Part shown: piece after piece, positions 38,767 to 46,800 of the stretch | Numbering within the stretch: position 1 is the first letter of the stretch | Layout of the letters: each line of letters begins with the position of its first letter | Assembly (NCBI GenBank): GCA_964609245.1 | Contig: CAZSSB010000021.1 | Location: 1 to 48,099, forward strand | Reading direction: 5' to 3' | From: JAFGCY01 sp964609245 | Lineage (GTDB): Bacteria > 4484-113 > JAFGCY01 | DNA: 48,099 nucleotides | The notes under the pieces: generated by a model | Told to the model about the DNA's origin: nothing | Databases searched by the model: none | Seen by the model: only the letters and a program-made list of their open reading frames with translations | Program-made: the position numbers and the translations under genes

Positions 38767-38772
38767 ATTGTA
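38767..38772 (-). promoter_or_regulatory. -10 box TACAAT, leaderless GTG start of the permease gene
   Basis: TACAAT (minus strand) ends seven bases before the GTG at 38759. An ATG at 38768-38766 lies within the -10 box, so it cannot be translated. This case is strong evidence for leaderless starts on its own. Confidence 0.7.
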
Positions 38773-38809
38773 GTGGCTGTGTGGCGCGCGGTGCCACAGA
38801 AAGCAAACA

Positions 38810-38832
38810 GGCCCCGGGCAGGGCCCGGGGCC
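38810..38832. terminator. GC-rich hairpin upstream of the permease gene
   Basis: GGCCCCGGG (38810-38818) pairs with CCCGGGGCC (38824-38832) over a five-base loop. It lies between divergent genes, so its role is unclear. It may end a transcript that crosses this gap. Confidence 0.4.
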
Positions 38833-39292
38833 CGGGCTATGCATCCCCTTCGGCCTCGGACGGATCGGCCCCAGACCAAAGGGGCTCACATCCATGTTCA
38901 CCGGCCGTGCGCCTCGCGCCGGGGATGGTATGGCCATCGCATTCGATTGGCGCGCAGACCTGGATCCTCAGCAAGACGGAATTCTGCCGGAGACCGGCCT
39001 GACGTCTGTTCGAAAGCTATCGTGGCTAGCCATACTCTCCTACTCCTCCCTGAGCTGGAGACATTAGTAGTTTACCTTGTAAGCCGGATTGACGCAATGC
39101 TGGCTGTGGGCTGGTACAATACACTTGTACTACTGATGGGCCGCGTTGCCGCCGAGGAGGCGGTCAGCGAAGGTCTGCTACGAGCCGAGATGCCCCGGCT
39201 TGTGGGTTGGCGAATAGGGGCTCATGCCCCGACAGTAGCGCCGGGCGTTAGGCGTCCTGGGCACCGGTAATCCACAAGCACGCGAGGCGAGC
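38833..39292. other. 460-base gap between permease and the 39293 gene
   Basis: This gap has no convincing gene. On the minus strand a 21-codon reading frame (38968-39033, MASHDSFRTDV) follows GGAGGAGTAGGAG and a TAAACT box. It is too short to call with confidence. On the plus strand a TACAAT box at 39115-39120 lies inside an inverted repeat, and the transcribed leader to 39292 is long (about 165 bases) and GC-rich. No riboswitch class fits it. The rest shows nothing distinctive. Confidence 0.4.
39114..39130 (+). promoter_or_regulatory. Inverted repeat over the -10 box of the 39293 gene
   Basis: GTACAA, five bases, TTGTAC form a perfect inverted repeat (39114-39119 and 39125-39130). The -10 box TACAAT (39115-39120) overlaps its left arm. 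This is the classic layout of a repressor operator covering a promoter. The regulator is unknown and not next door. Confidence 0.5.
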
Positions 39293-41152
39293 ATGGCATC
39301 CTCAGCAGCAGCTGGCACTGCAACAAGCACACGCAGCCCCCACCACTTCCACATTCCGGTCATGGGCACGGGCTTCACGATCGACACGGCGCTCAGGGTG
39401 GCGAAGTACGGCATTGACTCCGCGCTCTCATTGCTCGACGACGTGCTGATCGAGCAGATGCGGGAGTACCACAGCGAGCAGGCCGGCGAACCGTTCACGC
39501 CGATCGCAGCCACTGAGGACGACCGTCGGGCACGCCGCATCACCGCTTACCTGAACCTGCTGGGCAGGCTCGTCGACCGGCAAGTTGAACAGCTGCGCGC
39601 CCAGCGCTTTCAGCCGGGGAGCGAGATCGTGCGCTATTTCGAGCTGCTGCCCGAGGGACCGCTCAAGCAGCGGTACAACCACATGCAGGTCACCGCCGAT
39701 CCCGAGCGGCGGCGGCGGTTGCAGGAAGAGCTGCGCGGAGAGATCGTGGCCGGCAGCATCGATGTCAACATCATGACGGCGGCCGACGGCGATACTTACT
39801 ACGCCGGGTCGCGGCTGCCCGCCGAGCAGACGGTCGCGATGTCAGCGTTGCGGGGCTTCGCCCAGAGCGAACTGGAATCCGCGGTGGTGTTCTCCGCCGG
39901 CATGCACCAGCGCCTGTACGCCTACTGCGCGCAGTTTCCCGACTTCCTGCCGGATTATGCCGGTCGGCTGCGCAAGCGCATCATTCTCAAGGTCAGCGAT
40001 TTCCGCTCGGCGCTGATCCAGGGCAGGTTCCTGGCCAGACAGGGGCTGTGGGTCTCGGAGTTCCGCGTCGAGTCCGGCATCAACTGCGGCGGGCACGCTT
40101 TCTCCGGCAAGGGTCACCTGCTGGGCTTCGTGCTGTCGGAGTTCCGCCTCAGGCGTGAGGAATTGCGAAGCACGCTGCACAAGGCGATGTGTAGCGCGCT
40201 CACGGAGCTGGGACGGCCTGTCCCCGACGTGCCCTACGAGATGCGCGTGACTGCTCAGGGCGGCATTGGTACCGCCGGCGAGCAGCGGGAACTGATGCGG
40301 GATTACGAACTGGACGGCACCGGCTGGGGGACACCGTTCCTGCTGGTTCCGGAAGTCACCAATGTTGACGAGGAGCACGTCCGGCGGCTGTGCGCGGCGA
40401 CGGATCGCGACGTGTTCCTCAGTGACAGCTCGCCGCTGGGCGTGCCGTTCTGGAACCTGCGCAGTTCGGCGAGTGAGACAGCGCGGCGGCGGCGGATCGC
40501 CGCGGGCCGTCCCGGCAGCGCCTGCCCCAAGGGCTACGGCCGGATCAACACCGAGCTGACCGAGACGCCGATCTGCACGGCGTCGCGGGCGTACCAGCGG
40601 CTGAAGCTAGAGCAGCTGGAGGGGCAAGGGCTGACCAGGCGGCAGCTGGCCCACCGCCGCGAGGCTGTGCTGGCCAAGTCCTGCATCTGCCACGATCTGG
40701 CCGGCTGCGCGACGGTCAAGTGCGGGATTGAGCCCGAAGCCGCACCAGCGATGTGCTGCGGCCCGGCCATCACGAGCTTCACGCGCGTGGCGTCGCTGGA
40801 CGAGATGGTGGGCCACATCTACGGGCGCCGCTCGATACTGGGTCGCAGGCGTCGCAACCACATGTTCACGCGTGAGCTGTTGCTCAACATCGCGGTGCTG
40901 CGTCGCAACGTACTCAAGCTGACCCGTGGAATATGGGCGGGCAAGCCGGCAAGCCTGCAGCAGATCAAGGAGAATCTCGTCGAGCAGATCGCCTACTACC
41001 GGCACCTGCTTGCGGACTCCGTCGATAAGAACAAGCATCGCTACCTGCGCGACCTCAATCTGGCGGGCCGCGCGCTGCGGGCGATCCCGCTGGCCGGCGC
41101 CATCAAAGCCTGGACACGGCGCCAGCGCACCCTGTCAGGCCGGGGAGGCTAG
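39293..41152 (+). CDS. Large conserved protein of unknown function (HIPVMGTGF family)
   Basis: The 619-residue protein belongs to a family that I recall from Bacteroidota and other lineages as conserved but uncharacterised. It has FHIPVMGTGFTIDTALRV near the start, SIDVNIMTA, then ILKVSDFRSALIQGRFLA and ESGINCGGHAFSGKG. TAQGGIGTAGEQRELM, GTGWGTPFLLVPE and FLSDSSPLGVPFWNLR follow. The order of Gly-rich loops after strands suggests a TIM barrel that may bind a flavin or phosphate, but I do not recognise a catalytic set. A cluster of Cys near residues 464-490 (SCICHDLAGC, then VKCGI and MCCGP) could bind iron-sulfur or zinc. AGGCGAGC lies just before the ATG. An operator-like repeat sits upstream. 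Confidence 0.75.
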   Translation: MASSAAAGTATSTRSPHHFHIPVMGTGFTIDTALRVAKYGIDSALSLLDDVLIEQMREYHSEQAGEPFTPIAATEDDRRARRITAYLNLLGRLVDRQVEQLRAQRFQPGSEIVRYFELLPEGPLKQRYNHMQVTADPERRRRLQEELRGEIVAGSIDVNIMTAADGDTYYAGSRLPAEQTVAMSALRGFAQSELESAVVFSAGMHQRLYAYCAQFPDFLPDYAGRLRKRIILKVSDFRSALIQGRFLARQGLWVSEFRVESGINCGGHAFSGKGHLLGFVLSEFRLRREELRSTLHKAMCSALTELGRPVPDVPYEMRVTAQGGIGTAGEQRELMRDYELDGTGWGTPFLLVPEVTNVDEEHVRRLCAATDRDVFLSDSSPLGVPFWNLRSSASETARRRRIAAGRPGSACPKGYGRINTELTETPICTASRAYQRLKLEQLEGQGLTRRQLAHRREAVLAKSCICHDLAGCATVKCGIEPEAAPAMCCGPAITSFTRVASLDEMVGHIYGRRSILGRRRRNHMFTRELLLNIAVLRRNVLKLTRGIWAGKPASLQQIKENLVEQIAYYRHLLADSVDKNKHRYLRDLNLAGRALRAIPLAGAIKAWTRRQRTLSGRGG

Positions 41153-41206
41153 GGTCGGGCCTGGCGGACTGGTCCGCCGGGCCGCCAGCGAGTGCCGCGA
41201 CTCCGG

Positions 41207-41258
41207 AGAAAGAGAAAGCCGGAGGCAGCATTCGCTACTTCCGGCTCACTCTCTTTCT
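41207..41258. terminator. Bidirectional hairpin after the 39293 gene
   Basis: AGAAAGAG (41207-41214) pairs with CTCTTTCT (41251-41258), and AGCCGGA (41217-41223) pairs with TCCGGCT (41240-41246). The A-rich left flank and T-rich right arm suit termination on either strand between two convergent genes. Confidence 0.6.
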
Positions 41259-41348
41259 TGCCAGTTGGATAGCCGTCTTCATCCCCCCGTGACGGTAGGG
41301 ATCCCGGCCTGGGTGCCAGGGCTCCCGATCAATGATCGGTCTCCTAAG

Positions 41349-42110
41349 CTAGCACCCTCCGCACTTGGGCTTGCACTTGGGCTTCGCACATTCCTTGCGG
41401 GTGCAGTCCTTGCCTTTCACCACTGCGCTGCTGATTGTCGGGCAACCATCGCCACAGCCGGTGTAATCGCAGTCCCAGCACGCCATGCAGACAGGGAAGT
41501 CATTCTGGCAGCACTCGCCAGCGCACAGGTAGCCGCTGTAGAGAGCAGTCCAGTTCTCGAAGTCCAGGTCCTTGACCAAGCAAATCAGGTCGTTGCCAAT
41601 CATCCACAGCGTCTCACCGTAGGATGCGAGGTCAGCGTAGTTACGCTCCTCCCCACGGCCGATCTCATCCTCGATCTTGCCCAGCACCTTGGTGCCGCTG
41701 TTAGCCTTCGAGGCGATCTTAGCCACGATCTTATCCATGTTCGGATAGAAGTTGTAGGTGGCCAGCTCGTCGGTGATCGAGTTGATCTGAGTGATCGTCA
41801 CCTCGATCATATCAACGTGCAGACGCCAGGCCAACGGATCGATGATGTGCTCACGGCTGCGGCCCAGAACCACCAGCTCCGCCTCGATGTTGTCACGAAT
41901 GCAGCTGTCCTGGAAGATCAACCACTCGTAGTTGTAGCCATCGAGTTGCAGAGACAGGCCATGGTCCCGGTATTGGCAAGCCAGGTCGCTTAGGTTGCGG
42001 ATGTACTTCACAGCGCTGAACTGGTCCACGGCAGAACCATTGGCAAAGGCCGGCGCGGCCAAGCCCAGCAGCAGTACGGCAACCATCAGGGCCATCATGG
42101 TTTTGCGCAT
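41349..42110 (-). CDS. Secreted protein with Cys-rich CKPKC tail
   Basis: The start is at 42110 (MRKTMMALMVAVLLLGLAAPAFA), behind AGGAGGTGA; the longer frame to 42176 begins inside the -35 box and is ruled out. The 253-residue precursor has a signal peptide and a helical middle (residues about 40-180) rich in Asp, Leu, Ile and Asn with regular heptad-like spacing. The C-terminal 75 residues hold about 18 Cys: CAGECCQNDFPVCMACWDC, then CTRKECAKPKCKPKCGGC. The last motif matches the repeat unit of the Cys-rich protein at 26756-27532. Helical stalk plus Cys-rich foot suggests a surface structural protein. Function is unknown. Confidence 0.75.
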   Translation of the reverse strand: MRKTMMALMVAVLLLGLAAPAFANGSAVDQFSAVKYIRNLSDLACQYRDHGLSLQLDGYNYEWLIFQDSCIRDNIEAELVVLGRSREHIIDPLAWRLHVDMIEVTITQINSITDELATYNFYPNMDKIVAKIASKANSGTKVLGKIEDEIGRGEERNYADLASYGETLWMIGNDLICLVKDLDFENWTALYSGYLCAGECCQNDFPVCMACWDCDYTGCGDGCPTISSAVVKGKDCTRKECAKPKCKPKCGGC

Positions 42111-42149
42111 TTTTCTTGTCACCTCCTCTTCGCGCTGAATATGGCAGGA

Positions 42150-42176
42150 ATTATAGCACGTTCTATTAACTGTCAA
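42150..42176 (-). promoter_or_regulatory. Full consensus promoter of the 41349 gene
   Basis: On the minus strand TTGACA (42176-42171), 15 bases and TATAAT (42155-42150) form two perfect consensus boxes, although the spacer is shorter than the usual 17. With AGGAGGTGA as ribosome site it should be a very strong gene. Confidence 0.75.
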
Positions 42177-42225
42177 GCCACAATTCTCGATTAGATACGG
42201 TTAAACCGGGGTTTGGCCCGGGCGC

Positions 42226-43926
42226 CTAATCGACGAGCAGCCCCATCTCCAGGCCCGCGCTCTCGCGGGCGAAGTCCCAGAAGAGCCCCATCTCGTAGGT
42301 GCGCTGTCGTTTCAGCGCGCTGACCTTCAGCTGGTTGAACTCCCCCTCCTCAACGTCGTAGATGCCGCGCACCACGTGCCGCCAGTCAGGGTGAATCCGT
42401 ACGCTGGTCATGAAGTCGACCTCGCGCTGGCGGACCTCGTCGAAGGAAAACACCGGGCGGCCGCCGATCCGGTGGCCGCGGTAGACCACGAAATGGTCGA
42501 AATGCCCGTGACGCCAGATCAGTCCGCCCTGGGCGCCGACGGCGCTGTAATGCTCGCTGGCGTCCTCGTAGTCGACATAGCGGCCGATCAGCGAGGCGGT
42601 CAGGTAGACCCCGCCGCCGAGGGGTACCAGTGGCAGCTCCACCCAGCCGTCGGCGAACAGGCGCGTGTCTTCCTGCCGCTCGGCGGGGATGCCATCGTCC
42701 AGCTGCGCGGGCGTGAAGGCGACGATCTCGCCGTACTCGACCCGGATCAGCGCGTCGCGCAGCCAGTCGTTATTGGCCTTGATGTACTGGCTGTAGATCA
42801 GGTTGTAGTCCGAGCGGCGCTCGACGCTGACGCGGTTGATGTCGAACACCGAGTGCGTGCCGGACTCGACGCCGACCTGGATGCCGGGGCCGGGCTCGGT
42901 GTAGGCGTAGTAGTTGGTCAGCAGCCCGTACTCGGGCGAGTAATCGAGCAGGGCGTCGAGCTTCATGACCTCGAAGTCCATGTTCAGCCCCTGCTTCCAG
43001 GCGACGCCCACGTCCTTCTCGAAGCGGACAATCGGGAACTCCAGCCCGTAGCGCCGCTTTCGTTGCTTCAGGTCGCGGGTGATCTTCGGCCAGGCCAGCA
43101 GTTCCATGCCGGAGAGCTGCAGGGATGCGCCGCGCAGCGTCACGCGGTCGTCGCCGCCCAGGCGCAGCTCATCGGCGTGGATGAACAGGTCCGGGTCCGG
43201 GGCGGGGTGATGGCAGAGCGTCACGTCGCTGAGCACGAACTCGTCGCTGCGTGGATCCAGGCTGAGTCGGGCCTGCCCGCAGGTTACGCGGACGTTCTCG
43301 GGCAGCGGCGTGTAGAAGTCGTTGCCGAAGGTGGCGCGCGGGCCGTCGTCGCTCAAATGCTTCTCATCCACCAGGACGCTGAGCGGGATGCTAAGCCGCG
43401 CCCCCGTCACCTCGACGATCTCCATCAGGGGATCGTAGAAGAACTCGTCGCACTCCAGCGCAAGCGAGGTGCCTTCCAGTTCCAGCCGCGCGTTGCCCGC
43501 GACGGAGGCTACACCGGTCGAAGGCGTGAACATGAGCTCGTCGGCGGTGATCACAAGTGTGCCGCCCTCGACGATCGATGAGATGTAGAGCGTCCCGTCG
43601 TGGGCGATGGCCGTATAGCCCCCGTCCGCCGGAATCAGCGTCGCCCCGCTGGCTTCCAGCCGGTCGGGCAGGGGGCCGTCCTGCCAGTCGGGTTCGCTGT
43701 AGTAGACCCGCGGGTCGGGGCGGCCCAGCGCATCCTGACCGCCGGTGGCACCGAGATCGTAGTGGGTCAGGCGGTGGATTGCCTCGGCTTCGCCCGGCTG
43801 CGCGTCCGCGGCCTCAGCCGCCACAGCCCCGAGCACGCCCATGACCGCCGCCGCGAGGGCCACTATCATTTGTGCCCCGGGCCCGCGCCACAGCGCATGG
43901 CCTAAGCCAACGCCTTCCTTCCTCAA
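42226..43926 (-). CDS. LptD/OstA-like outer-membrane protein
   Basis: The 566-residue protein has a long signal peptide (MIVALAAAVMGVLGAVAAEA within the first 41 residues). An OstA-type N-domain is recognisable by ITADELMFTPSTGVASV, AGNARLELEG and a second ECDEFFYDP repeat. The beta-rich second half opens with LLAWPKITRDLKQRKRRYGLEFP and continues with strand pairs such as VYLTASLIGRYVDYED and YEMGLFWDFA, as in LptD barrels. It is shorter than proteobacterial LptD (about 780), so the barrel may be smaller. LptD inserts lipopolysaccharide or related molecules into the outer membrane; no lpt partner is next to it. TTG 43926 follows a leaderless-type box; an internal ATG at 43869 is the alternative. 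Confidence 0.7.
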   Translation of the reverse strand: MRKEGVGLGHALWRGPGAQMIVALAAAVMGVLGAVAAEAADAQPGEAEAIHRLTHYDLGATGGQDALGRPDPRVYYSEPDWQDGPLPDRLEASGATLIPADGGYTAIAHDGTLYISSIVEGGTLVITADELMFTPSTGVASVAGNARLELEGTSLALECDEFFYDPLMEIVEVTGARLSIPLSVLVDEKHLSDDGPRATFGNDFYTPLPENVRVTCGQARLSLDPRSDEFVLSDVTLCHHPAPDPDLFIHADELRLGGDDRVTLRGASLQLSGMELLAWPKITRDLKQRKRRYGLEFPIVRFEKDVGVAWKQGLNMDFEVMKLDALLDYSPEYGLLTNYYAYTEPGPGIQVGVESGTHSVFDINRVSVERRSDYNLIYSQYIKANNDWLRDALIRVEYGEIVAFTPAQLDDGIPAERQEDTRLFADGWVELPLVPLGGGVYLTASLIGRYVDYEDASEHYSAVGAQGGLIWRHGHFDHFVVYRGHRIGGRPVFSFDEVRQREVDFMTSVRIHPDWRHVVRGIYDVEEGEFNQLKVSALKRQRTYEMGLFWDFARESAGLEMGLLVD

Positions 43927-43934
43927 GGTTTACG

Positions 43935-43940
43935 ATTCTA
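43935..43940 (-). promoter_or_regulatory. -10 box TAGAAT, probable leaderless TTG start of the LptD-like gene
   Basis: TAGAAT (minus strand) ends eight bases before the TTG at 43926. It is the one probable leaderless gene for an exported protein, which makes the start less certain than elsewhere. Confidence 0.45.
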
Positions 43941-43973
43941 GCACCGGTGCGGGCGCGCGGGGAGGCAGGCCGG

Positions 43974-44528
43974 CTAGGGCGCGGACAGTCGGTGCGCGGA
44001 CTCGGCGGCGCCTTCGCCGAGCGCCTGATTCTCGGTGTCGGGGGGCGCCTCGCGCAGCACCATGATATCCACTACGATGTGCTCGTTGCAGAAGGTGCAG
44101 GACTCACCGCTGGACTCGCAGATCGAGGCGAGAACCTCCAGCGGGATCGTGAGCGTGCCGTCGGGCACGCTGCGCCCGAGACGGATGGGAATCTCAGCGG
44201 TGTACTGCTCCAGATAGGATTCCAGTTCGAAATCCCAGACCGGCTGCTTGACCGCCAGCGGGGCGTCCTTCAGGAACTTCTCATCAAACTGCAGCCGCAG
44301 CGGCGTCAGGTAGTTGAGCTGCCAGTACTTCGGCGCCCTGAGCGTGATCGCCAGCGTCACTTCCGCGCCGGGGAGGAAGCTGGGGGGCTGCTGCTCCTGC
44401 TCGTCATCGGCCTGCGCGGCGGGCTGCTCCGGCTCGGCGGCTGGATCGCTGGCCGCGACGACCGGCAGGACCCAGAGCACCATCAGGGCCATCAGGGCAA
44501 GCACGCTCGCTGGTAATGGTCGCCGCAT
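43974..44528 (-). CDS. Secreted protein with DsbD N-domain-like fold
   Basis: The 184-residue protein has a signal peptide (VLALMALMVLWVLPVVAA) and an acidic linker rich in Gln, Glu and Ala. Residues about 50-165 resemble the N-terminal domain of DsbD: a strand set VTLAITLRAPKYWQLNYL and LRLQFDEKFL, then IPIRLGRSVPDGTLTIPLEVLASI with Cys residues CESSGESCTFCNEH. DsbD-alpha normally has two redox Cys near this place and passes electrons to periplasmic partners; here there are three close together. A stand-alone domain without the membrane part is unusual. The tail is charged and unstructured. It lies upstream of the LptD-like gene, 47 bases apart on the same strand. Confidence 0.65.
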   Translation of the reverse strand: MRRPLPASVLALMALMVLWVLPVVAASDPAAEPEQPAAQADDEQEQQPPSFLPGAEVTLAITLRAPKYWQLNYLTPLRLQFDEKFLKDAPLAVKQPVWDFELESYLEQYTAEIPIRLGRSVPDGTLTIPLEVLASICESSGESCTFCNEHIVVDIMVLREAPPDTENQALGEGAAESAHRLSAP

Positions 44529-44626
44529 ATGCTCTTTAGACGCCGACTGGCCGGCGCTGTTTGAAGTACCTACGGTTCAGGTCCATTATCGCCGGATCGC
44601 GGCTGGCAGGCAAACGCAGGTGCGGC

Positions 44627-44632
44627 TATAAT
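44627..44632 (+). promoter_or_regulatory. -10 box TATAAT, leaderless start of the dehydrogenase gene
   Basis: TATAAT ends six bases before the ATG at 44639 (spacer CCCGCC). Confidence 0.75.
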
Positions 44633-44638
44633 CCCGCC

Positions 44639-45592
44639 ATGCTCAAGGTGGGTGTAATCGGCGCGGGCAGCATGGGGCGGCACCACGTGCGGCTCTACAG
44701 CGAGCTGCCGCAGTGCGAACTGCTCGGCCTGGCGGACCCCGACGAGTCCAAGGCCGAACTGGCCGACAAGCATCAGACCGAGTACTTCGCCGATCATCGC
44801 GCGCTGCTGGCCCGTGGTCCGCAGCTGGTGTCGATCACCGCGCCAACATCGCTGCACCATGAACTGGCCATTGAGGTGCTGAGGGCCGGCTGCCATCTGC
44901 TGTTGGAGAAGCCAGTGTGTGACGATCTCGAGCAGGCCGAGGAGCTGGTCGAGCATGCCCGGGGCCGCGGGCTGGTGCTGGCCGTCGGCCACATCGAGCG
45001 GTTCAATCCGGCGGCGGTGATGCTCCGGCGCCTGATCGAGGCCGGCGAACTGGGCGAGGTCCTGGCGGTCAGCAACCTGCGCGTCGGTCCCTACCACGGG
45101 CGGATCATGGACACCGGCATCGTGCTGGATCTGGGGATTCACGATGTGGACCTGATTCAGCTGCTGACGGGCGCGCGCACCGAGCGGGTGTTCGCCACGG
45201 CGCTGAACCGCCAGCACCAGCACGAGGACCAGGCGGTGCTGCAGCTGGCGCTGGCCGACGGCCGGACCGGCATGATCGAACTCAGCTGGAACGCGCCCTA
45301 CCGGATGCGCAACATCCTGGTGTCCGGCACGCGGCGCTACGCGATGTGCGATCTGCTCAACCAGCGGCTGATGATCTACGAGGAGCACGAGGAGTCCGGC
45401 CGCCTGCTGCCCCAGCCGTATCCGGTGACGGCGGGCGAGCCGCTCAGGGCCGAGCTGGAGAGCGTGATCGCCAGCGTGGAGCAGGGCACGGCGCCCGCGT
45501 GCCCGGCCGAGGACAGTATCCATGCGCTGAGGGTCTGTCTGGCGGCGCTCAGGAGCATTGAGTCTCGAGAGGCCGAGGTGGTCGACAGCTAG
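44639..45592 (+). CDS. GFO/IDH/MocA family oxidoreductase
   Basis: The 317-residue NAD(P)-dependent enzyme has GVIGAGSMGRHHVRLYSEL at residues 4-22 (Rossmann motif). It also has VSITAPTSLHHELAIEVLRAG with the second nucleotide contact, HLLLEKPVCDDLEQAEEL containing the family's EKP motif, and the substrate-domain segment DLGIHDVDLIQLLTG with the usual catalytic His region. Active-site residues appear intact. Members act on sugars, inositols or sugar nucleotides, and many make surface polysaccharide precursors. The substrate cannot be told here. It is leaderless; the frame extends upstream to 44561 but lacks support. Its stop overlaps that of the convergent neighbour by four bases (CTAG). Confidence 0.9.
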   Translation: MLKVGVIGAGSMGRHHVRLYSELPQCELLGLADPDESKAELADKHQTEYFADHRALLARGPQLVSITAPTSLHHELAIEVLRAGCHLLLEKPVCDDLEQAEELVEHARGRGLVLAVGHIERFNPAAVMLRRLIEAGELGEVLAVSNLRVGPYHGRIMDTGIVLDLGIHDVDLIQLLTGARTERVFATALNRQHQHEDQAVLQLALADGRTGMIELSWNAPYRMRNILVSGTRRYAMCDLLNQRLMIYEEHEESGRLLPQPYPVTAGEPLRAELESVIASVEQGTAPACPAEDSIHALRVCLAALRSIESREAEVVDS

Positions 45593-46041
45593 CGGCGACG
45601 CTTGCCGCGGAAGTAGTCTCGGTCGCTCTTGAGCTGTGCTTCTTCCTCTGTCTGTCTTTCTGATTTCACATGCAGCGGCGCGGCAACCAGCCACAGTCCG
45701 GCGCCCAGCAGGATCATCGCCAGACGACCGAGCCCGACGTAGCCGCCCAGCGGGCAGCCCATCATCTGGTCCAGCGTCGGCAGCCAGAACTGGCTGATGA
45801 CCAGCAGCACGGCGGGAATGCCCGCACCGAGGGTGTACACCATCGGCTTCAGGACCAGGCGATAACCACTGGGCAGGTGAGCGCGCCGGCGGGGGGAATA
45901 CTGCGGGGTGCTGCGCGGCCTGAGATGTTTGGTGTCCTCAAGATCGAGCACGCGATCCCAGTCGTCCTGCGTGAATCCGGACAGCCGATCCGCCTCCTCG
46001 GGAGTCAGCTGCCACTTCCGCCTGTGCTGGTCATCCGTCAT
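45589..46041 (-). CDS. Small membrane protein, member 1 of a three-gene family
   Basis: I start this at the ATG 46041 (MTDDQHRRKWQLTPEEAD); the longer frame to 46407 reads through the neighbouring gene. The 150-residue protein has a cytosolic N-terminal half, then two membrane helices around 75-95 (VYTLGAGIPAVLLVISQFWL) and 105-125 (LGRLAMILLGAGLWLVAAPL), and ends in DRDYFRGKRRR. The same core, KP-x5-[AG]-x5-LL-x-I-x-QFW-x-P, occurs in the protein at 46801-47271, and the same end DRDYFR-x-KRR occurs in the one at 46071-46760. It overlaps the convergent dehydrogenase stop. No family is known to me. Confidence 0.7.
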   Translation of the reverse strand: MTDDQHRRKWQLTPEEADRLSGFTQDDWDRVLDLEDTKHLRPRSTPQYSPRRRAHLPSGYRLVLKPMVYTLGAGIPAVLLVISQFWLPTLDQMMGCPLGGYVGLGRLAMILLGAGLWLVAAPLHVKSERQTEEEAQLKSDRDYFRGKRRR

Positions 46042-46070
46042 TGCGGTCGGTCTGCAATCCGTGACTGCGG

Positions 46071-46760
46071 CTAGAACCTCCGCTTGCGCCTGAAGTAGTC
46101 GCGGTCCTTCTTCAGCTGCTTGCGTTGCTCCGGCGTCGGCTGCTCGGAGACGGGCTGTGGCACGGCACCCAGCAGCAGCAGCAAGGCGCCGAAAAACAGG
46201 AGGAACTGGATCAGCCGGTAGCCCGTCTCCAGCGCCGAATCCCGGACCGCGTTCGAGGTCGCCACCTCGATGGGAACCAGTGCAACAAGCAGCACCAGCC
46301 CAATGCAGACCAGGACGATCCGTCCCGGTGTCCAGCGAAGCCGGCTCTTCTCGTAGATGCGGTCCGGCATGTAGCGGAACTTGTCCGAGGTGGCGGTGAA
46401 CTGCCATTGGTCGCTGATGCCGACCGAGCTGCCGCTAGCATTCCGTGATAGGTCGTATACCGGCTCATCCGCTGCTTCGGGAGGCAGCTTCCAGGGCTTG
46501 CCGGTGTTGGCCGGACGCGCGGGCTTGCCCTTCGCTTCGCGCTGTGAACCGGTGGAAGGGTAGTGAATCCCGTACATCAGCAGCGCCAGTCCGCCGAAGG
46601 TGAGCACGAAGTACAGAGCGTAGACGAGCAGCTGCGCCAGCGGCGAGACATCGCCGATCAGGTCCAGGATCAAGAAAGGGGACAGCAGGGCGACCAGGCC
46701 GATGAGCGCGCACACCTCCTTAGCCGTTGATCGCTTGAACGTCGTTCGTTTCTCAGTCAT
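46071..46760 (-). CDS. Membrane protein, member 2 of a three-gene family
   Basis: The 229-residue protein has four membrane helices: about 15-35 (VCALIGLVALLSPFLILDLI), 41-63, 148-168 (RIVLVCIGLVLLVALVPIEV) and 181-199 (LIQFLLFFGALLLLLGAVP). A polar Lys/Pro-rich loop of about 80 residues lies between the pairs. The C-terminus reads LKKDRDYFRRKRRF, nearly the same as member 1 (LKSDRDYFRGKRRR). It thus looks like two helix pairs, one of them related to members 1 and 3. The gene stop lies 29 bases ahead of member 1's start, so they are probably co-transcribed. Confidence 0.7.
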   Translation of the reverse strand: MTEKRTTFKRSTAKEVCALIGLVALLSPFLILDLIGDVSPLAQLLVYALYFVLTFGGLALLMYGIHYPSTGSQREAKGKPARPANTGKPWKLPPEAADEPVYDLSRNASGSSVGISDQWQFTATSDKFRYMPDRIYEKSRLRWTPGRIVLVCIGLVLLVALVPIEVATSNAVRDSALETGYRLIQFLLFFGALLLLLGAVPQPVSEQPTPEQRKQLKKDRDYFRRKRRF

Positions 46761-46800
46761 ACGATTCTGTCCGTTCCTCGTCTCTCAGTCGATACGGCCG

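Noticed and set aside
38968..39033. 21-codon minus-strand frame with a strong ribosome site
   Set aside because: Too short and without any family support to call a gene; recorded as part of the gap description only.
42111..42176. N-terminal extension of the 41349 gene starting at 42176
   Set aside because: The would-be start is the -35 box TTGACA; the signal peptide begins at 42110 behind AGGAGGTGA.
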